A stretch of DNA of 64,000 nt. Origin: Ornithodoros turicata. Its lineage: Eukaryota > Arthropoda > Arachnida > Ixodida > Argasidae. The stretch spans positions 26,458,213 to 26,522,212 of the forward strand of contig NC_088202.1 of the NCBI RefSeq assembly GCF_037126465.1. Direction: 5' to 3'. Both the position numbers and the translations under genes were made by a program. The stretch's first letter is position 1. Each line of letters begins with the position of its first letter. Of this stretch, positions 12,240 through 47,796 are shown piece after piece. The notes under the pieces are model-generated. The model did no database searches. It was given only the letters and a program-made list of their open reading frames with translations, and was not told the origin of the DNA.

Positions 12240-13200
12240 ATGGTAACAGTCAGGGACGGATCTTGAGGGGGTTCAGGATGTCCTGACCCCCTCCTCGATT
12301 TCTGTCTTCACACTGTACTGTAGATAGTCTATCTACCATGCTGGCCAAGGCTGGACTCCCCCCTCAGCTAAATCCAGGATCCACCCCTAATAACAGCTCG
12401 TGCAATCTGAACATGGTTCGGTGCGATAATCATCTCGTGTCTTGTCGGATAGTGTTCACTTCAAGGACACGAGAGAAACTTCTACGAAAACATGCTATTT
12501 CGCTTGACGTTCGGTGTCCACCTTGTCAGGTGCTTAAGTATAAGCAAAGGGTGGTCTGGAGCAACTCAGGGTGACGAAAGGTTAGCTTAGTAGCGGGTAA
12601 CGCGTTCTTTTTTCACATTGCCGGCGGATGTATGGCGGGTATACCCACATTTTCCCGCGCAACCCACAGCGACACTGAAGTTTTACCAGCAAATCGCAAA
12701 ACCGCGCGGTTATTCGCACGCGTATAACAGCCGGTATACCCGCACTCACTCCCATTCATATGTAAATAGGTTAGCCAACAAGTTTGAAAAAGTTCCCAGC
12801 AAGTTTAGCTCTCATATGTTGTCACTACACCGCTTAGGTTAAGAGTCCCCCCAAGGGTGCTCCTCTCCCGCGACATAACAGGGAACGCGCGTGGTTTGAA
12901 ACAACAGTTTCGCTCCCGTTATCTTCACGGCGATATGTCTGTATTTTTCACGACTGTTTTTGCAGTGTGGGTGTACCTTCCGCACTGGAGTGTTTCGAAT
13001 TCGCTCAGTCTTTTCTTTGTTAGCCATACGACACCGCCATTAAGTGACCCGCTGCTATACACGCGTGTTTCTCTTTCTCTAACACGCATGATAGCAGCAA
13101 TTTTGATAATTTTATTTGCCTTAGTAATGCATAGTTCCTTGAATATTAACTTTGTGAATGTGTGGAAATTCATATGGAGCTAACAATATTAACATTTTGT
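12240..13200. other. No gene seen
   Basis: Mixed sequence left of the first GMC exon. I looked here for FAD-binding exons (GxGxxG, LEAG) and found none. Confidence 0.45.
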
Positions 13201-13215
13201 TCTGTTCAAACTTAG

Positions 13216-37051
<23,836 letters not shown>

Positions 37052-37068
37052 TCTTAGCAGTAACTCAA

Positions 37069-37074
37069 AATAAA
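37069..37074 (+). promoter_or_regulatory. poly(A) signal of the GMC gene
   Basis: AATAAA lies 18 bases after the stop codon of the GMC last exon, in the right place for 3' end formation of a very short 3' UTR. Confidence 0.7.
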
Positions 37075-37274
37075 GTGAAGAATGTCGCAGCATTGTCTTC
37101 CAGTGAAAACGGTTCTGAGAATGTTGTAAGCACGCGAAATGTAAGAACTCGCTGAAGGAGCTATATTTAATATGGAAGCGCCTCTCCAACTATGTGGTAT
37201 GGATAGACCTATGGATAGCTACCTGCCGTCGAGATGCCAATAGTAGGTACACTTAACTTAGGTAGGTATATGAA

Positions 37275-37455
37275 TTAGAACGAACTAGTAACGCTTAGAA
37301 ACATAAAAAAAAAGATATTTGAACAAGACTCTCGTGTAACAGTCTACACTCCATCACTTTTTCACTTCATCATCACCTGATGACGTGTAGACTGCTACAC
37401 GAAAGTCTCGTTCAAACAATTTTTTTATGTTTCTAACCTTACTTGTTCCTTCTAA
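37275..37455. mobile_element. Foldback element, 181 bp
   Basis: Inverted arms: ttagaacgaactagtaacgc to cgtgtaacagtctacac on the left, and gtgtagactgctacacg to ccttactt.gttccttctaa on the right, pairing over about 75 bases with a 30-base loop. It lies 220 bases beyond the GMC poly(A) signal and directly before the 37509 MITE. Confidence 0.8.
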
Positions 37456-37508
37456 CTCACGATCTGGTCGCTTGACATTGTTCATGTTCCTGCTGCAACT
37501 TAGGTACA

Positions 37509-37741
37509 CTCTTAAAAATGAACTTCCCACATAGCACACTCCTAGCCAACCATAATCCCGAATGACAACGTTCTTGCTCTAGATTTGTTGAAAACGGAAG
37601 GCGGAGCCTATGTTGTGCACATTATGCACGGCACAGAATAGGCTCCGCCTCCCGTTTTCAACAAATCAGGGGCGAGAACGGTGTCATTCGGGATGATGGT
37701 TGGCTAGGAGCGTGCTATGTGGTGAAGTTCATTTCTAAGAG
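37509..37741. mobile_element. Palindromic MITE, 233 bp
   Basis: Nearly the whole element is one inverted repeat with arms of about 105 bp around a small loop (cacattatg). The ends read ctcttaaaaatgaacttccc and tgaagttcatttctaagag. The arms contain the tagccaaccat.atcccgaatgac and gaaaacgg.aggcggagcctat motifs. Other copies lie at 21715 and 54745. Confidence 0.85.
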
Positions 37742-37834
37742 TTTAGGTATAGGTAAATTATGTTCAATATATTAAATAACCTTACAGACATTTTCTCCTT
37801 GGAAAAAAAAGAAAAAATCGAGAGGCAGCAGCAT

Positions 37835-38010
37835 CAACAACTAAAACTTTATTTCTGGCTTTGGAGATTGGGAGGTTCATCGCCACAGGCGATACTCTTC
37901 CCGATTGCCGGTGGGAATGTGGTGAATAAAATAACGAGCCCCTTCACAATAACGATCGAAGTCCTATGGTGCCCAGAAATGTCAGAAGAGCTTTGAGCGC
38001 AGAGCGTTGC
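37835..38010 (+). repeat. Dispersed repeat D, forward copy
   Basis: caacaactaaaactttattt, aggcgatactcttcccgatt, ggtgggaatgtggtgaataa, gtcctatggtgcccagaaat. The family matches the 23060 region reversed. A weak third relative may lie at 53880-54060. Confidence 0.6.
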
Positions 38011-38539
38011 TGGGCTGGATTAGGCAGCATCAGTTCTCTTCTAGTCACCCATGTACATAGCATTAGATACTATTTTTTTCCAAGAACAATATACAGCGGA
38101 GTGTCCCCGCGGGAACTCACTCCCGCGGGAAACCTTCTATAGGGTATCTCAGTTAAATCCCCGAGCTAAGTAGTTCACGAACCGGAGGACCAATCGAAGA
38201 ACTTTCTTTTTTACAAGTACCTGTCCAATACCGCCTACAAGCTGCGCACCGTGGGAAAGAGCGGGAGGCGCTCATTATTTAAATAAAAATTCAAATGAGT
38301 TTCGAGAAGAAACATAACTTCTAGAGCAGGGCGCTGTCGGCATTAAAATGGGTTCTTCACCTTTTCGAACCTTCAGTGGACACCTTTTAGAGAAAAATCT
38401 GCCACGGGAGCGAGTCATTTCTAGCAGTAATTAATTGGTTTCAGTTTACATATTTGTATCGCGGCTGGTCGCGGTGAAGCGCAAAAGGACGTAATTCATT
38501 GGCGGATAAGGGAGTGGAAGCGAGTGCTGTATGTCTTGC

Positions 38540-38750
38540 AACGTTCAGAAAACGTAAAGATCGCACCCCGGCTCATGAACAAAGCGGTGTTGTATAAGAA
38601 GTTGAGTGCATAGACTGTGATGCAACCTACATTGGCGAGATAGACAAAAGACGTGGGGCAAGACTAAAAGAGCACACAAGGGACGTTGCCAGGGATACTA
38701 TTGCTACTCCAACCAGAACTGAATTAGGCTACCATTCTTTGCCTAAGGGG
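38540..38750 (+). pseudogene. Penelope-like element fragment with GIY-YIG endonuclease
   Basis: Plus-strand frames encode RKRKDRTPAHEQSGVVYK, then VECIDCDATYIGEIDKRRGA and RLKEHTRDVARDT. The order 'GVVYKI-C-C-YIGET-R-R--EH' is the GIY-YIG endonuclease found at the C terminus of Penelope-like retroelements. A frame change separates the first two blocks, and no reverse transcriptase is visible upstream, so this is a 3' fragment. Confidence 0.7.
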
Positions 38751-38759
38751 CGCTAGAAA

Positions 38760-40420
38760 TTTCTTAGAGTCCTGGTTCATCAGGTGTGACGCATCAGCCT
38801 GTAATACGTACAAACCGTGGCCCCCTATCGGATGTGTATGACCCTCCGCAACGCCCCATTGAGCCCATATTAGGAAAATTCACACAACACTGGGCACACG
38901 GCCAATGAGAATGCAGCGATTGCTTCCCACATCGTCCAATCAGAAGTCTTTCCGTCTGGCTCGCAGCCGGACCGGTTCTGGCTCTTGTTGACTTCTGCAC
39001 TCCATACTGGTCCGTACCGGCTTACCCTGACCTCAAAATCTATTAGCTTTCATGCACGCTGTAAAGTTATTCCGTGATTCCAAAGCAATTGTGAAAAGTG
39101 TTGTAGTGAACAGAAATTTATCTGAGCCATATATTGGCACAATCGGCAGCTTGACGCGCTTACATGCATTGAGCATACTGAGTCCATTGCGTAGCGCTGC
39201 CTGGCACACTGCAACAAAGTTCAAACTTGCCAAACACGCATATCGACACAGCCTATTCCCAACAACGAATAACTGTCACATACTTGCGCACCATATCTCT
39301 TGATCATCATGTCCTTGCCTGCTATACGTGAAACATAAAATGATGCTGCTTCATGAATCCTATTTTCTTGTCACCGCTATGCAAATCTGACGGCGCTCGA
39401 ACGTGTTCATCGAGCCAGAATTCACTACAGCACTTCAGTTTGAAATCCGATTGGCTGTCCGTAGACCGATGCTTGTGTCAAGAAACAATACAACACGATC
39501 AACGACACCATCATACACGGAGAGGACGGCGAACGCACTTGCCTCCCAACCAAAGATACCGCCGCCTGGCGTCCACCGTTCAAATTTCAAATGAAACCGC
39601 CGAGAGAGTACGCAGCACGCAGGCGAGGAAGCGCCGTTTTCAAATTTCGGCAACATATCCGAACACATGTGGTGTTCCGACCAATGGAGAGGCACGGATT
39701 GCTCCATGCGCAGTAACACGCACTTTGATACAGATTTTGCGAGTGCTGTGGGGGGCTGTATAATATGCCCGTCTTTGGCCTCTGTTGTACTGATGACGCC
39801 ACTCGGATAGGCGGCAAAACGTTTACACTATTTGTTTTTAATCGTTGTGTTAAGCCGGCTTTTAGAATATATTTTCAAATAAAGTTGTTGTTTTGCAAAG
39901 CTTCCCAAGCTTCGTAAGCTTCGCAAGCTTCCTAAGCATGAGTTTTTTAGAGAACACAAAGCGAGGCAAACCCAATGAAAATAATAGGAAAATACGCATC
40001 CATGCAATTATTCCCCGTGGCACGAATTCGGGTTGTGTGAGTACATCAATTTATGACCGAAAGAGTATTCGCAAAGATGCGTAGTTTAGCATTCCACATG
40101 CGAGGGCCATCATTTAATTTTCACGAAATTACCCACACATCTTCCAAATGCCGTGCTTTTTTTTTTGTGCGTTGTCGGGGTCCGACCAATTAGAAACATA
40201 CGATATTTCATTATTTGGCCCGGAAATACAAAATAAAAACGAAAGCCGGTGTGTCCGTGCATATCACAGCTAAACCTATAACCCGATTTTGGCTGCCAGA
40301 ATTTTGAAAAGTACAAAATCCGAAACCGAAAAACCCTCCCTCATGAACCAGCTCCCATCGCTTAGCGGCTATTACGATCGCCGTCCATGCCAATGATGGG
40401 AAGTTTTCTTCTGATTGCCA
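38760..40420. other. No gene seen
   Basis: CpG-rich patch at 39480-39820 with CCAAT boxes (gaccaatgg) but no recognisable exon. A short (aagcttc)n-like run is at 39898-39935. Confidence 0.4.
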
Positions 40421-40424
40421 TGTT

Positions 40425-40750
40425 AACGCCGAGAAGCAACTGTGGCTGTGAGTGGCGTACAGATGTAGACAGATACGAGAGGACAGTAGGGAGAAGTAGG
40501 AGACAGGCGGGTTTGCATGCGCCCTGAGCCTACTTGAAGGGAAAGGGTGGACATTCACTTGGAAAGTCTTCGGAAAACCCGGGGAAAAGTTTTCTTTTTT
40601 TTGTGGGGGGGGGGGGGGGGAGTGAGTGCTTAAAATGAAGAATGTTGAGTGGTTGCGACACCACAGCCGGTGGTAGGATTCAGACCCATATCCTCCCAGT
40701 CTTCAGCACGGCGAACGAGCGGACACATTACCTGCTCGGCGATGCCCCTG
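40425..40750 (-). repeat. tRNA-derived SINE (family B), reverse copy with poly-G insertion
   Basis: Begins ttaacgccgagaagcaactg and ends with agccggtggtaggattcaga and a head region. A run of 17 G at about 40604-40620 interrupts the body between the aaaacccggggaaaagtttt part and the head. Confidence 0.7.
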
Positions 40751-41492
40751 GTGAATCTCGAAAGCGACCCACGCACCAACCAGACATCGGCTGCGCAGCC
40801 TAATCTTTCCTCGGGGATTTCCTCAGAAGCTGAAATGCTGAGCCGCCACCAAGCAGCTCCATACGTGAGACTTTTGCTTTAACCTAGCTTCAACGGACCG
40901 GAAGCTTTTTTGGAACTTTTCAACTTTTGGAACGGCTCCTGATGAAGTCTGCCCAGGACGCGTTATTCGACCTCCACCCCACCCCCAAGAAACGTATCTC
41001 CGGATCGGCTGCTGGACTAGCAGCTAGAATAGCAGTTAGAATAGCAGTCACAGATTCTAAACACAACTTCCAAAACGATTCTTCCTATGCCCCAATTGAA
41101 AATCCTATCTATGTGGCGAACATTTCGTGCCGGTCGGTGAGGTTATTATGCTTCTTATTCAGGAGATGAGTAAAATATTGTGTGTGGACTTCAGTGCCAC
41201 GTTTACAAGCTTGGTCAAGGTAGTTTAAATCTAGTTTCCAATTTTCGGAAAGCAGCAAAATTTGCATGTGTAAGGAGAGTAGGGCAGGGAGCGATATATT
41301 TGCTTCGCTGATATGACCCCTCTGCATAAAGTGACCGTCTGTCCATCCTCACACTGTTGCAGTAGCTACTACTTGGTTCACCCCATTAGATATGGTCATG
41401 AGCTGTTCGTCACATTTCACACTTTGAGCTGCATTGGAAGCTCGATTTGGTGTAGGCTCACTTAGTAGTCGCATTACACACGCTAGAACACG

Positions 41493-41578
41493 TGAAAGGT
41501 GGTGACATGCAAGTGATTGACGCGAAACGTGACGTACGTCACGTTTCACATCAATCAGTTGCATGTCACCACCTTTCA
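41493..41578. repeat. 86-bp palindrome with no loop
   Basis: tgaaaggtggtgacatgcaa ... gaaacgtgacgt|acgtcacgtttc ... gcatgtcaccacctttca. 43-base arms with three or so mismatches meet at ACGT with no spacer. Confidence 0.9.
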
Positions 41579-41699
41579 AAATTTCCGCTATCACCTTTGT
41601 ACCTTTGCGCTATAAGCTACGTCCAAACTGAGTTTGGATATGAATACGAGTGGAAAGTCATTGCCTTGTTTCTCTCACAAAAGGTTAGCGTCGCACACT

Positions 41700-41768
41700 A
41701 CGTATTACAGTATACTGTACAGATGGGTACGTGTACGTGGGGTGTACGTATTACAGTATACTGTACAA
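41700..41768 (+). repeat. Direct repeat of a palindrome
   Basis: tacgtattacagtatactgt occurs twice, 47 bases apart; each copy contains the palindrome ACAGTATACTGT. Confidence 0.7.
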
Positions 41769-42147
41769 CTCCCCATTTATTTTCCTTGAAGGGATTCCCC
41801 GTGACCCTCGTCGTGCGCTCCATTGCTTCACTCTGTCGTAACACACTGCCCTTGGCGTTTACGACGATTGCCACAGCAAAACACACACACGCAAACACAC
41901 GGAGAAGCACAGGAGTGATTTTTTAGTGAAAAATATGACTGACGACAAAGTTCGCGATGCGTTGTAGTAATAACGTTGATTTATTTCCTAAGTACCATGT
42001 TTTGTTTCCTATCTTTCTCAATGCTTTATGCTGTGAGAAGAGGAACACGAACGAGATAGAATCCTATTGTAATAATTAGAATAAGTATCAGCATGGCATA
42101 GCAGGGACGCGTTGTAAAACGAAAACGGGAGGTTGCAGGCACTGTCC

Positions 42148-42183
42148 AGTTTAAGTACCGGCCATCGGTTTAAGTACCGGCAC
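42148..42183 (+). repeat. Short direct repeat
   Basis: gtttaagtaccggc occurs twice within 36 bases. Confidence 0.7.
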
Positions 42184-42591
42184 TTATATTCGCACCATAT
42201 AATTTTGGAATTAATGCAGGTAGTGTTCCATGAGTTCGATGACAAGTCTTCAACGCAGTTGGTAGAGATTACGTTGCGTGCTTTGAAGTTGGCGCAGGTA
42301 GAGCAACGTACCGGGCCTTAAATTCACCCATGTGAACGTTCTTGTCCCGATGATACACCTGCGCAAATAACACGATGACGGTTAAGAGATACATCAAAAA
42401 GTCCGCCGCGCAAACCCGTGTGATACATATACATCGCATACACCAGCATGCTTTTCCGTACTTTTGTGACTCATAGTCACCTTAAAATGAACCCCTGGTG
42501 TGATTTTTGGTGGTCGTAGGGTTATTTACATAAGGTCACTCACAGCAACAGTCAACTGCCGTCAGCACAAAGTGCACGCGACAAACCGAGA

Positions 42592-43751
42592 ATGCCGAAG
42601 GAAAAAGCGACACCAGCTGCCCGGTGCAGGATATGGGTATTCGGAGGTGTGTTTTCAACAGATGGAAGTATCCTTTATTGCAAAGCCAGTGAGATACGGG
42701 TTTCCGGAGAGAGAAGCTGAGAGAAGTTGAGAGATACCTCTGTGGAAACTGACGAACAGTGAGCTTCACAATTTCTTGGAGAAGCACACCAAACAATGTG
42801 TACCCGACCCGTCAACGCTCCGTAAAAGGTATGTCAGAGACTGCTATGAAGATACTCTTGCAAAAATCGGAGAAGAAATCGGCGAGAATTATGTATGGGT
42901 GTCCGTCGACGAAACAACTGATAGCACCAGCCGTTATGTGGCAAATTTTATCGTTGGGAGTTTGAAGGCCGAGAAAGCTGGCCGTCCACTCCTGCTCAAC
43001 ACAGTGGAACTGCAGAAGGTGAACCACTCAACTATTGCACGGTTTTCTACTTCGTCCTTGGAACTGCTGCGGCCTGGCAACATACAGAGAAGGTTCTTCT
43101 CTTCATGACAGATGGAACGTCATACATGTGCAAAGCAGCAAAAGGACTAGTAGTTTTATATTCTAAAATGATCCCTGTGACGTGCGTTGTTCACGCTATA
43201 CACCGTGTCGCCGATGAAATTCGCTTGGCTTTTCCTGAAGTGGATTCGTTGGTGTCGAATACAAAAAAGGTTTTCTCAAGGCTTCTTCCAGAATGGGCAT
43301 CTCCAGAGAGCATGCACCGGACATTCCCCTGCCGCCACAACCTGTCCTAACACGATGGGGAACATGGATCAATGCAGCCATATACTACGCTCTCCATTTT
43401 AATGCAGTAAAGCGAGTGGTAGAGCCAGTACAAGTCGATGCTGTGCCTCTGAAGTGTGCAAGTGATTGCTTTAGCAATGTAGAAGTTGAAAGGGACCTCG
43501 CAGATATTAACGTAAATTTATGTTATGTGACGGCATGCATGAGGAAGGTGGAAACAGCTGGCGTTCCTCTGAGCGAATGTGTAAAAACTGTCCAACGTGT
43601 CTGCTCTGCGCTCCAATACCTGAAACGGAAAGGCTCTAGAGCCACTGTAAAGATGGAAGCACTTATTCAGAAGAATCGGCATCTGTCCACACTGCTCAAA
43701 ATTGGAGAGGTCCTAAACGGGAGCAACACGCCATACCAGGTCAAGACCTAA
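42592..43751 (+). pseudogene. hAT-like transposase relic
   Basis: Starts MPKEKATPAARCRIWV and continues with VFSTDGSILYCKA, a truncated BED/CGGBP1-like zinc-binding beginning. Further on, in shifted frames, come ENYVWVSVDETTDSTSRYVA, LLFMTDG-type and YMCKAAKGLVVLYSKMIPVT with CVVHAIHRVADEIR, then PVLTRWGTWINAAIYYALHF. DETTD, the DG-SYMxK block, CxxHxxH and TRWGTW are the ordered catalytic and structural motifs of hAT-type (DUF659-like) transposases. At least four frameshifts or stops occur (near 42729, 43025, 43095, 43300). Terminal repeats were not found. Confidence 0.75.
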
Positions 43752-43883
43752 GCCTGCACGAGATTTCCTGTTTCAAGTTTGCCCCCGTGACGCCGTGTGA
43801 CGTAGAAATAAGCTTCACCCAATACAGGGCTGTCTCAAGAGCAAACAGGTGCACTTTCAAGTTCAAGAACCTGCGAATGACTT

Positions 43884-44357
43884 TTATTGTGGCATGCTAC
43901 AAGGCAAGTGATTTTCCGGAAGAACTGGATCAATCAAGATACCACAATCCAGTAGCCATCTAGGTGGTCGGCGCCTTCGTTTAGGATTGTGACATCGAAA
44001 GCCTTGCAATGGAGTTGCAAATCGTGTGTCACTTGTTAAGCTTGGTTGCTCCTGTGAAGGCTGATCCTGGTGACCCTCTTGATACACCTCACTGAGGTTA
44101 AAGTCATGTTCGGAATGAGAGGGTTCGCGATAGGGTTTGATCTGCATAGCTGTCGCTATCTTCCTTTCGGTAGCCCCATTCGGTAGCGGTCGTTCTATGT
44201 CGTAAGCGTTATGGGCATTGTTCTTGATGGTATAAGGTCCGTCAAAAAGGGCTTCTAATTTCCCATCTCTGATTCCGCTGGAGAAGAGCACTTCATCACG
44301 GATTTGTCTGGAATCTAATCTTGGTTTCAAACCTCCAAATACTTCGTAAGCTTGCAA
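43884..44357 (-). pseudogene. Ty3/gypsy integrase C-terminal fragment (GPY/F)
   Basis: A 157-codon minus-strand frame. Its first third reads KPRLDSRQIRDEVLFSSGIR and GKLEALFDGPYTI, matching the GPY/F module at the integrase C terminus of Ty3/gypsy elements (usually 'KLxPRFxGPYxI'). The rest is polar and ends near a PRWLLDCGIL stretch. It is a fragment of pol with no LTR seen. It lies directly right of the hAT relic on the opposite strand. Confidence 0.65.
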
Positions 44358-44554
44358 GGCTATAGTGCCTATATTTGCCTATTTTGCTGTTTTTAGAGCA
44401 TAAATGCCTGCCTGTTATGACCCCATGCCACCATATCAGCACTGGACAGGTATTAGTGCTGGTAGTACACTAACAGCTGTCCAGTGCTGGTAAGGCGGCG
44501 ATAAGCGCCTATAAACACATATTCGATGTGCAGCCAAAGTGCTTCGGTTACTTT

Positions 44555-44665
44555 TCTTCCTTATCTGGTTAATTGGTTTGGTTAACTTAACTGTGTTACA
44601 TGTGCCACCCCAATGTAATGCCCTCTTAGGGCTATTGGGGTGTTTAAATAAATAAATACATTTTG
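44555..44665 (+). mobile_element. LINE 3' UTR fragment with tail
   Basis: The ccccaatgtaatgccctctt stretch, then a short hairpin (the ACCCCAAT and ATTGGGGT arms) and an AAATAAATAAAT tail look like the 3' end of an L2/CR1-type LINE. Only about 110 bp remains. Confidence 0.5.
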
Positions 44666-44669
44666 TAAA

Positions 44670-45580
44670 TACTGCGGGAGTCGAGCACAATAAGCAAAAC
44701 GCATGCAAGCACTACCAGGAACTCGCGTGATCTAACTGGTACTCAGCAGAAAAACAGGACAAGACACAGTACAGTGAGCTTCTCTGAGTACTTATGATGC
44801 GGCTACGGGAGTGTACCTGGTCGAAGTGCTCGGGACTGTGATGACATTTATAGAGGGAGTATGCCTGTGGGGAGTAGAAGCAGCTGACGCGTTTTGAATG
44901 ACACGACTATATTGGAGTTACGTAGATCTCAGGACAAAACAGAACATCATAAGTCCAGCCGTAAGGACAGAAAGCCAATTTTGAAGTGTTTCTGATAAAA
45001 TAGAGATGTTCAGCTTCCTCACTGTCCACAAGGAGACCGCTATCTCCTCATACCGCCATGCACAACCCCGAGCGTGAGATTACGTGCACATACTAATAAA
45101 AAAGCGTATACATACAACGTAAAGAATGTTTCCGGTCGTCTTGACTGGTTTTGGGATGGTGAGACCACAGACAATCAGTAGCATCGAAGCGCCTGAACTG
45201 CCACCGTTGAACAGTCGAATGCTTTCTATCGTGCACTGCTCTGCCTGTGTTAACTTCACTTTCTCGAAGTGCTGCATGGAAGAATTGTGAGATACCATAT
45301 TGCACGTGTATAAGACAAAGACTGCAGGCTAACTGGTGCAGCATGACGATCTCGAATTGTTTTTGTTGATCACTGAAGTATGTAGTCAAACTTGTTTGTG
45401 TACCCTGAAGACAGATAATCGTCGTCATCTCTAAAAGTAGAGTATTACAAGCGTAACGGTGCAGTATAAGAACTACACAAATTACGTTGAAGCAAAAGCC
45501 TTATTTCGGGACTCTCCTTCCACCGGTACAAGAACAGTCCCTGTTCGAGATAGTGGCGTTTCCTATCTGAGACTTTTGAT
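44670..45580. other. No gene seen
   Basis: Non-coding by inspection between a LINE tail and a MITE-like repeat. Confidence 0.4.
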
Positions 45581-45586
45581 TCAATA

Positions 45587-45725
45587 TACAGCGTGCTTCT
45601 TTTTATCTTAAACAGATTTTTATAGGAAGGGGATTTGCCTTAGGGCGCTTTTACTTTTGTCATTGGGCTTCTCGACGGAGCTGCTTCAAGGCAACCCTAT
45701 TTTTATCTCAGATAGGTGACAAATT
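45587..45725 (+). repeat. MITE-like repeat, ACAGxGTG end
   Basis: acagcgtgcttctttttatc through gcgcttttacttttgtcatt is repeated in reverse at 48590-48710. The end sequence resembles the terminal repeat of the 60891 element. Confidence 0.5.
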
Positions 45726-46065
45726 AACTGATATATTCTCATCTACTTTTCAATTATTGAGCCTAGGGTCCACATTGCAATTGCGATAGTAAAGCCTGAT
45801 CTCCACATCGTCCGCTCGAACTGCTGATGAAGCCGAAAAGTAATCGCAGCGCGCGCCACAGACCTAAGTATTTTAGCTCTGCCGTCTGCTGCAAAGCGCA
45901 AGTGATCGGCAAAACAGCGACAGTGACGCCGATATAATCGCCCAGACTGAAGTATACTCTTTAGATTAAATTTTAATATCTCAATAGACAGACTTCAGTG
46001 CAATCTGTTTCACACCTGCTGCTTCTGCGCAAACTTGGTGCAGTGATCATTGATTCTAATGTATG

Positions 46066-47176
46066 AACATGGCTTCATTCCTTTTTACCTGGTCACAATC
46101 AGTACGTCACAGTTAATGATACAGATTCGAACCTTGCCGCTGTTTTGTCCAGTGTGACCCAGGGCTCTGTTCTTGGCCCCTTACTTTTCTTAATATATAT
46201 TAACGACCTACCACAGTGCCTTTCATCCTCGACAATTCGATTATTTGCTGACGATGGCGTTGTTTACAAAGAGATTTCATGTGATGCTGATACCGTACTC
46301 CTTCAGACAGACCTTAATAATATACTAACATGGTGTAACACGTGGGTTATGGAGCTTAATATTAACAAATGTATGCACATTAAGATCTCACGAAACGCGG
46401 AACGTCACCACTCTTGCGCACTGGACAACATTACATTAGAAAGAGCTCCGCATTATAAATATCTAGGCGTGTTCATTTCATCAGACTTGCCTCGTAAAAC
46501 TCACATTGACTTTATATCTAGCGACGCGAACCGTTCGCTAGGTTACATTCGACGTAACTTTCATCACGCACCTTCTTACTTCAAGCTAACCCTGTATAAA
46601 TCCATCGTTCGACCTAAGCTCCAGTATGCAGCTTCCGTCTGGGATCCAGGTCAGGTAATGCTAATTAACGCTCTCGAAACCATCCAAAACAGAGCTGCGC
46701 GTTTCATCCTCGGGAACTATCAATGTACTGCAAGTGCACTTCTATGAAAATTAACCTTCAGCTGACCGATCTTGCGGTACGCCGAAAAATTTATCGACTA
46801 TGCCTCTTTCACAAAATCTATTATCACAACAAATCGCTGTGAACTAACTTTATCTGTCCTGCCACATGCATCTCCCTCCGCACCAATCATCGCCAAAAAG
46901 TGCACATACCTATTTCGCATACTACATGCTTCGCCAATTCCTTTGCTCTTCGTACAGGCCAGAATTGCAGCCACCTTCCCTGTTGTCTCACATAGATTTG
47001 ATCCATTAATCTATTTAAAACCGCTGTCTGTGTTTGTTACCGAAGTGTGAAATTTCCTAACACAGCATGTTCTTATTTCTATCATATTTCTGTATTACAA
47101 TCTTGTTGTTGTAACGTTTTTGCAATCCACTCCCCTCTGTAACGCTTCTTGCCCTGAGGGTAAATAAATAAATGTG
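46066..47176 (+). mobile_element. 5'-truncated LINE (CR1/L2/Jockey-like) with RT and tail
   Basis: The element starts in the reverse transcriptase (WLHSFLPGHNQYVTVN), continues with TQGSVLGPLLFLIYINDLP, IRLFADDGVVY (catalytic FADD), a thumb region with YKYLGVFISSDLP, and IVRPKLQYAASVWDP. The 200-codon open frame ends at 46747. A frameshift there leads to LQLTDLAVRRKIYRLCLFHK and further stops. The 3' end is a short UTR ending in an AAATAAATAAAT-type tail at about 47160-47175. 5' truncation plus a short simple repeat tail is typical of non-LTR retrotransposition. Confidence 0.85.
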
Positions 47177-47484
47177 TCGGATTTTTGCTCCACGGCACTG
47201 GGGTTTTAGCGCTTTTAACCTCAATGGACCTCTCCCTCTTTACAAACAAATGAGGTCATATGGTACAACAGCGCCGCCAACTTGGTAGACTGGAACTACA
47301 AAAACAAATGTGAATGAGTCAAAAGAAAGCCACGGTTCAATATAAAACAGAGACTGGTCTTCTGCGCACCGTCCTCTTCATTGGCATGGTAATTAAAGGG
47401 TCAAGTATGACGTACTAAAGGTCTATGCGAATTTTGAGTCAACAGAATTACCATGTCAATGATGAGGACTGTGCCCATAAGACA

Positions 47485-47530
47485 AACATACAGTCTCTGT
47501 TCGAAATATCGGCGGCTCTCGTCCTGAGAC
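47485..47530 (+). repeat. Arm of the 63182 palindromic family
   Basis: cagtctctgttcgaaatatc, gcggctctcgtcctgag. About 95 to 140 bases to the left, aacagagactggtcttctgc may be a partial second arm. Confidence 0.5.
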
Positions 47531-47796
47531 AATTCGTACTTCCTTGCCCGTTCATTGGATTTCTAGCCGTCTACGGTTAAATATCGTTTTCCATATTGTA
47601 CTGTTTTTGTGCAATTCCTTGCATACTGTTAGTTGTATGGCCTTGTTGTGCTCCATTTTATCGGCAACCCTATCTTTTCGGTAGCCCTTTCTAAAGATGA
47701 CTAGCGGGCTATTCTATCTTCAAGAGCCTGAAGGTCACGAGTTTCTCTCGGAGTGCACTGGGTCTCTATACAAAGCAAGCACGAACTAAGTCGTAA

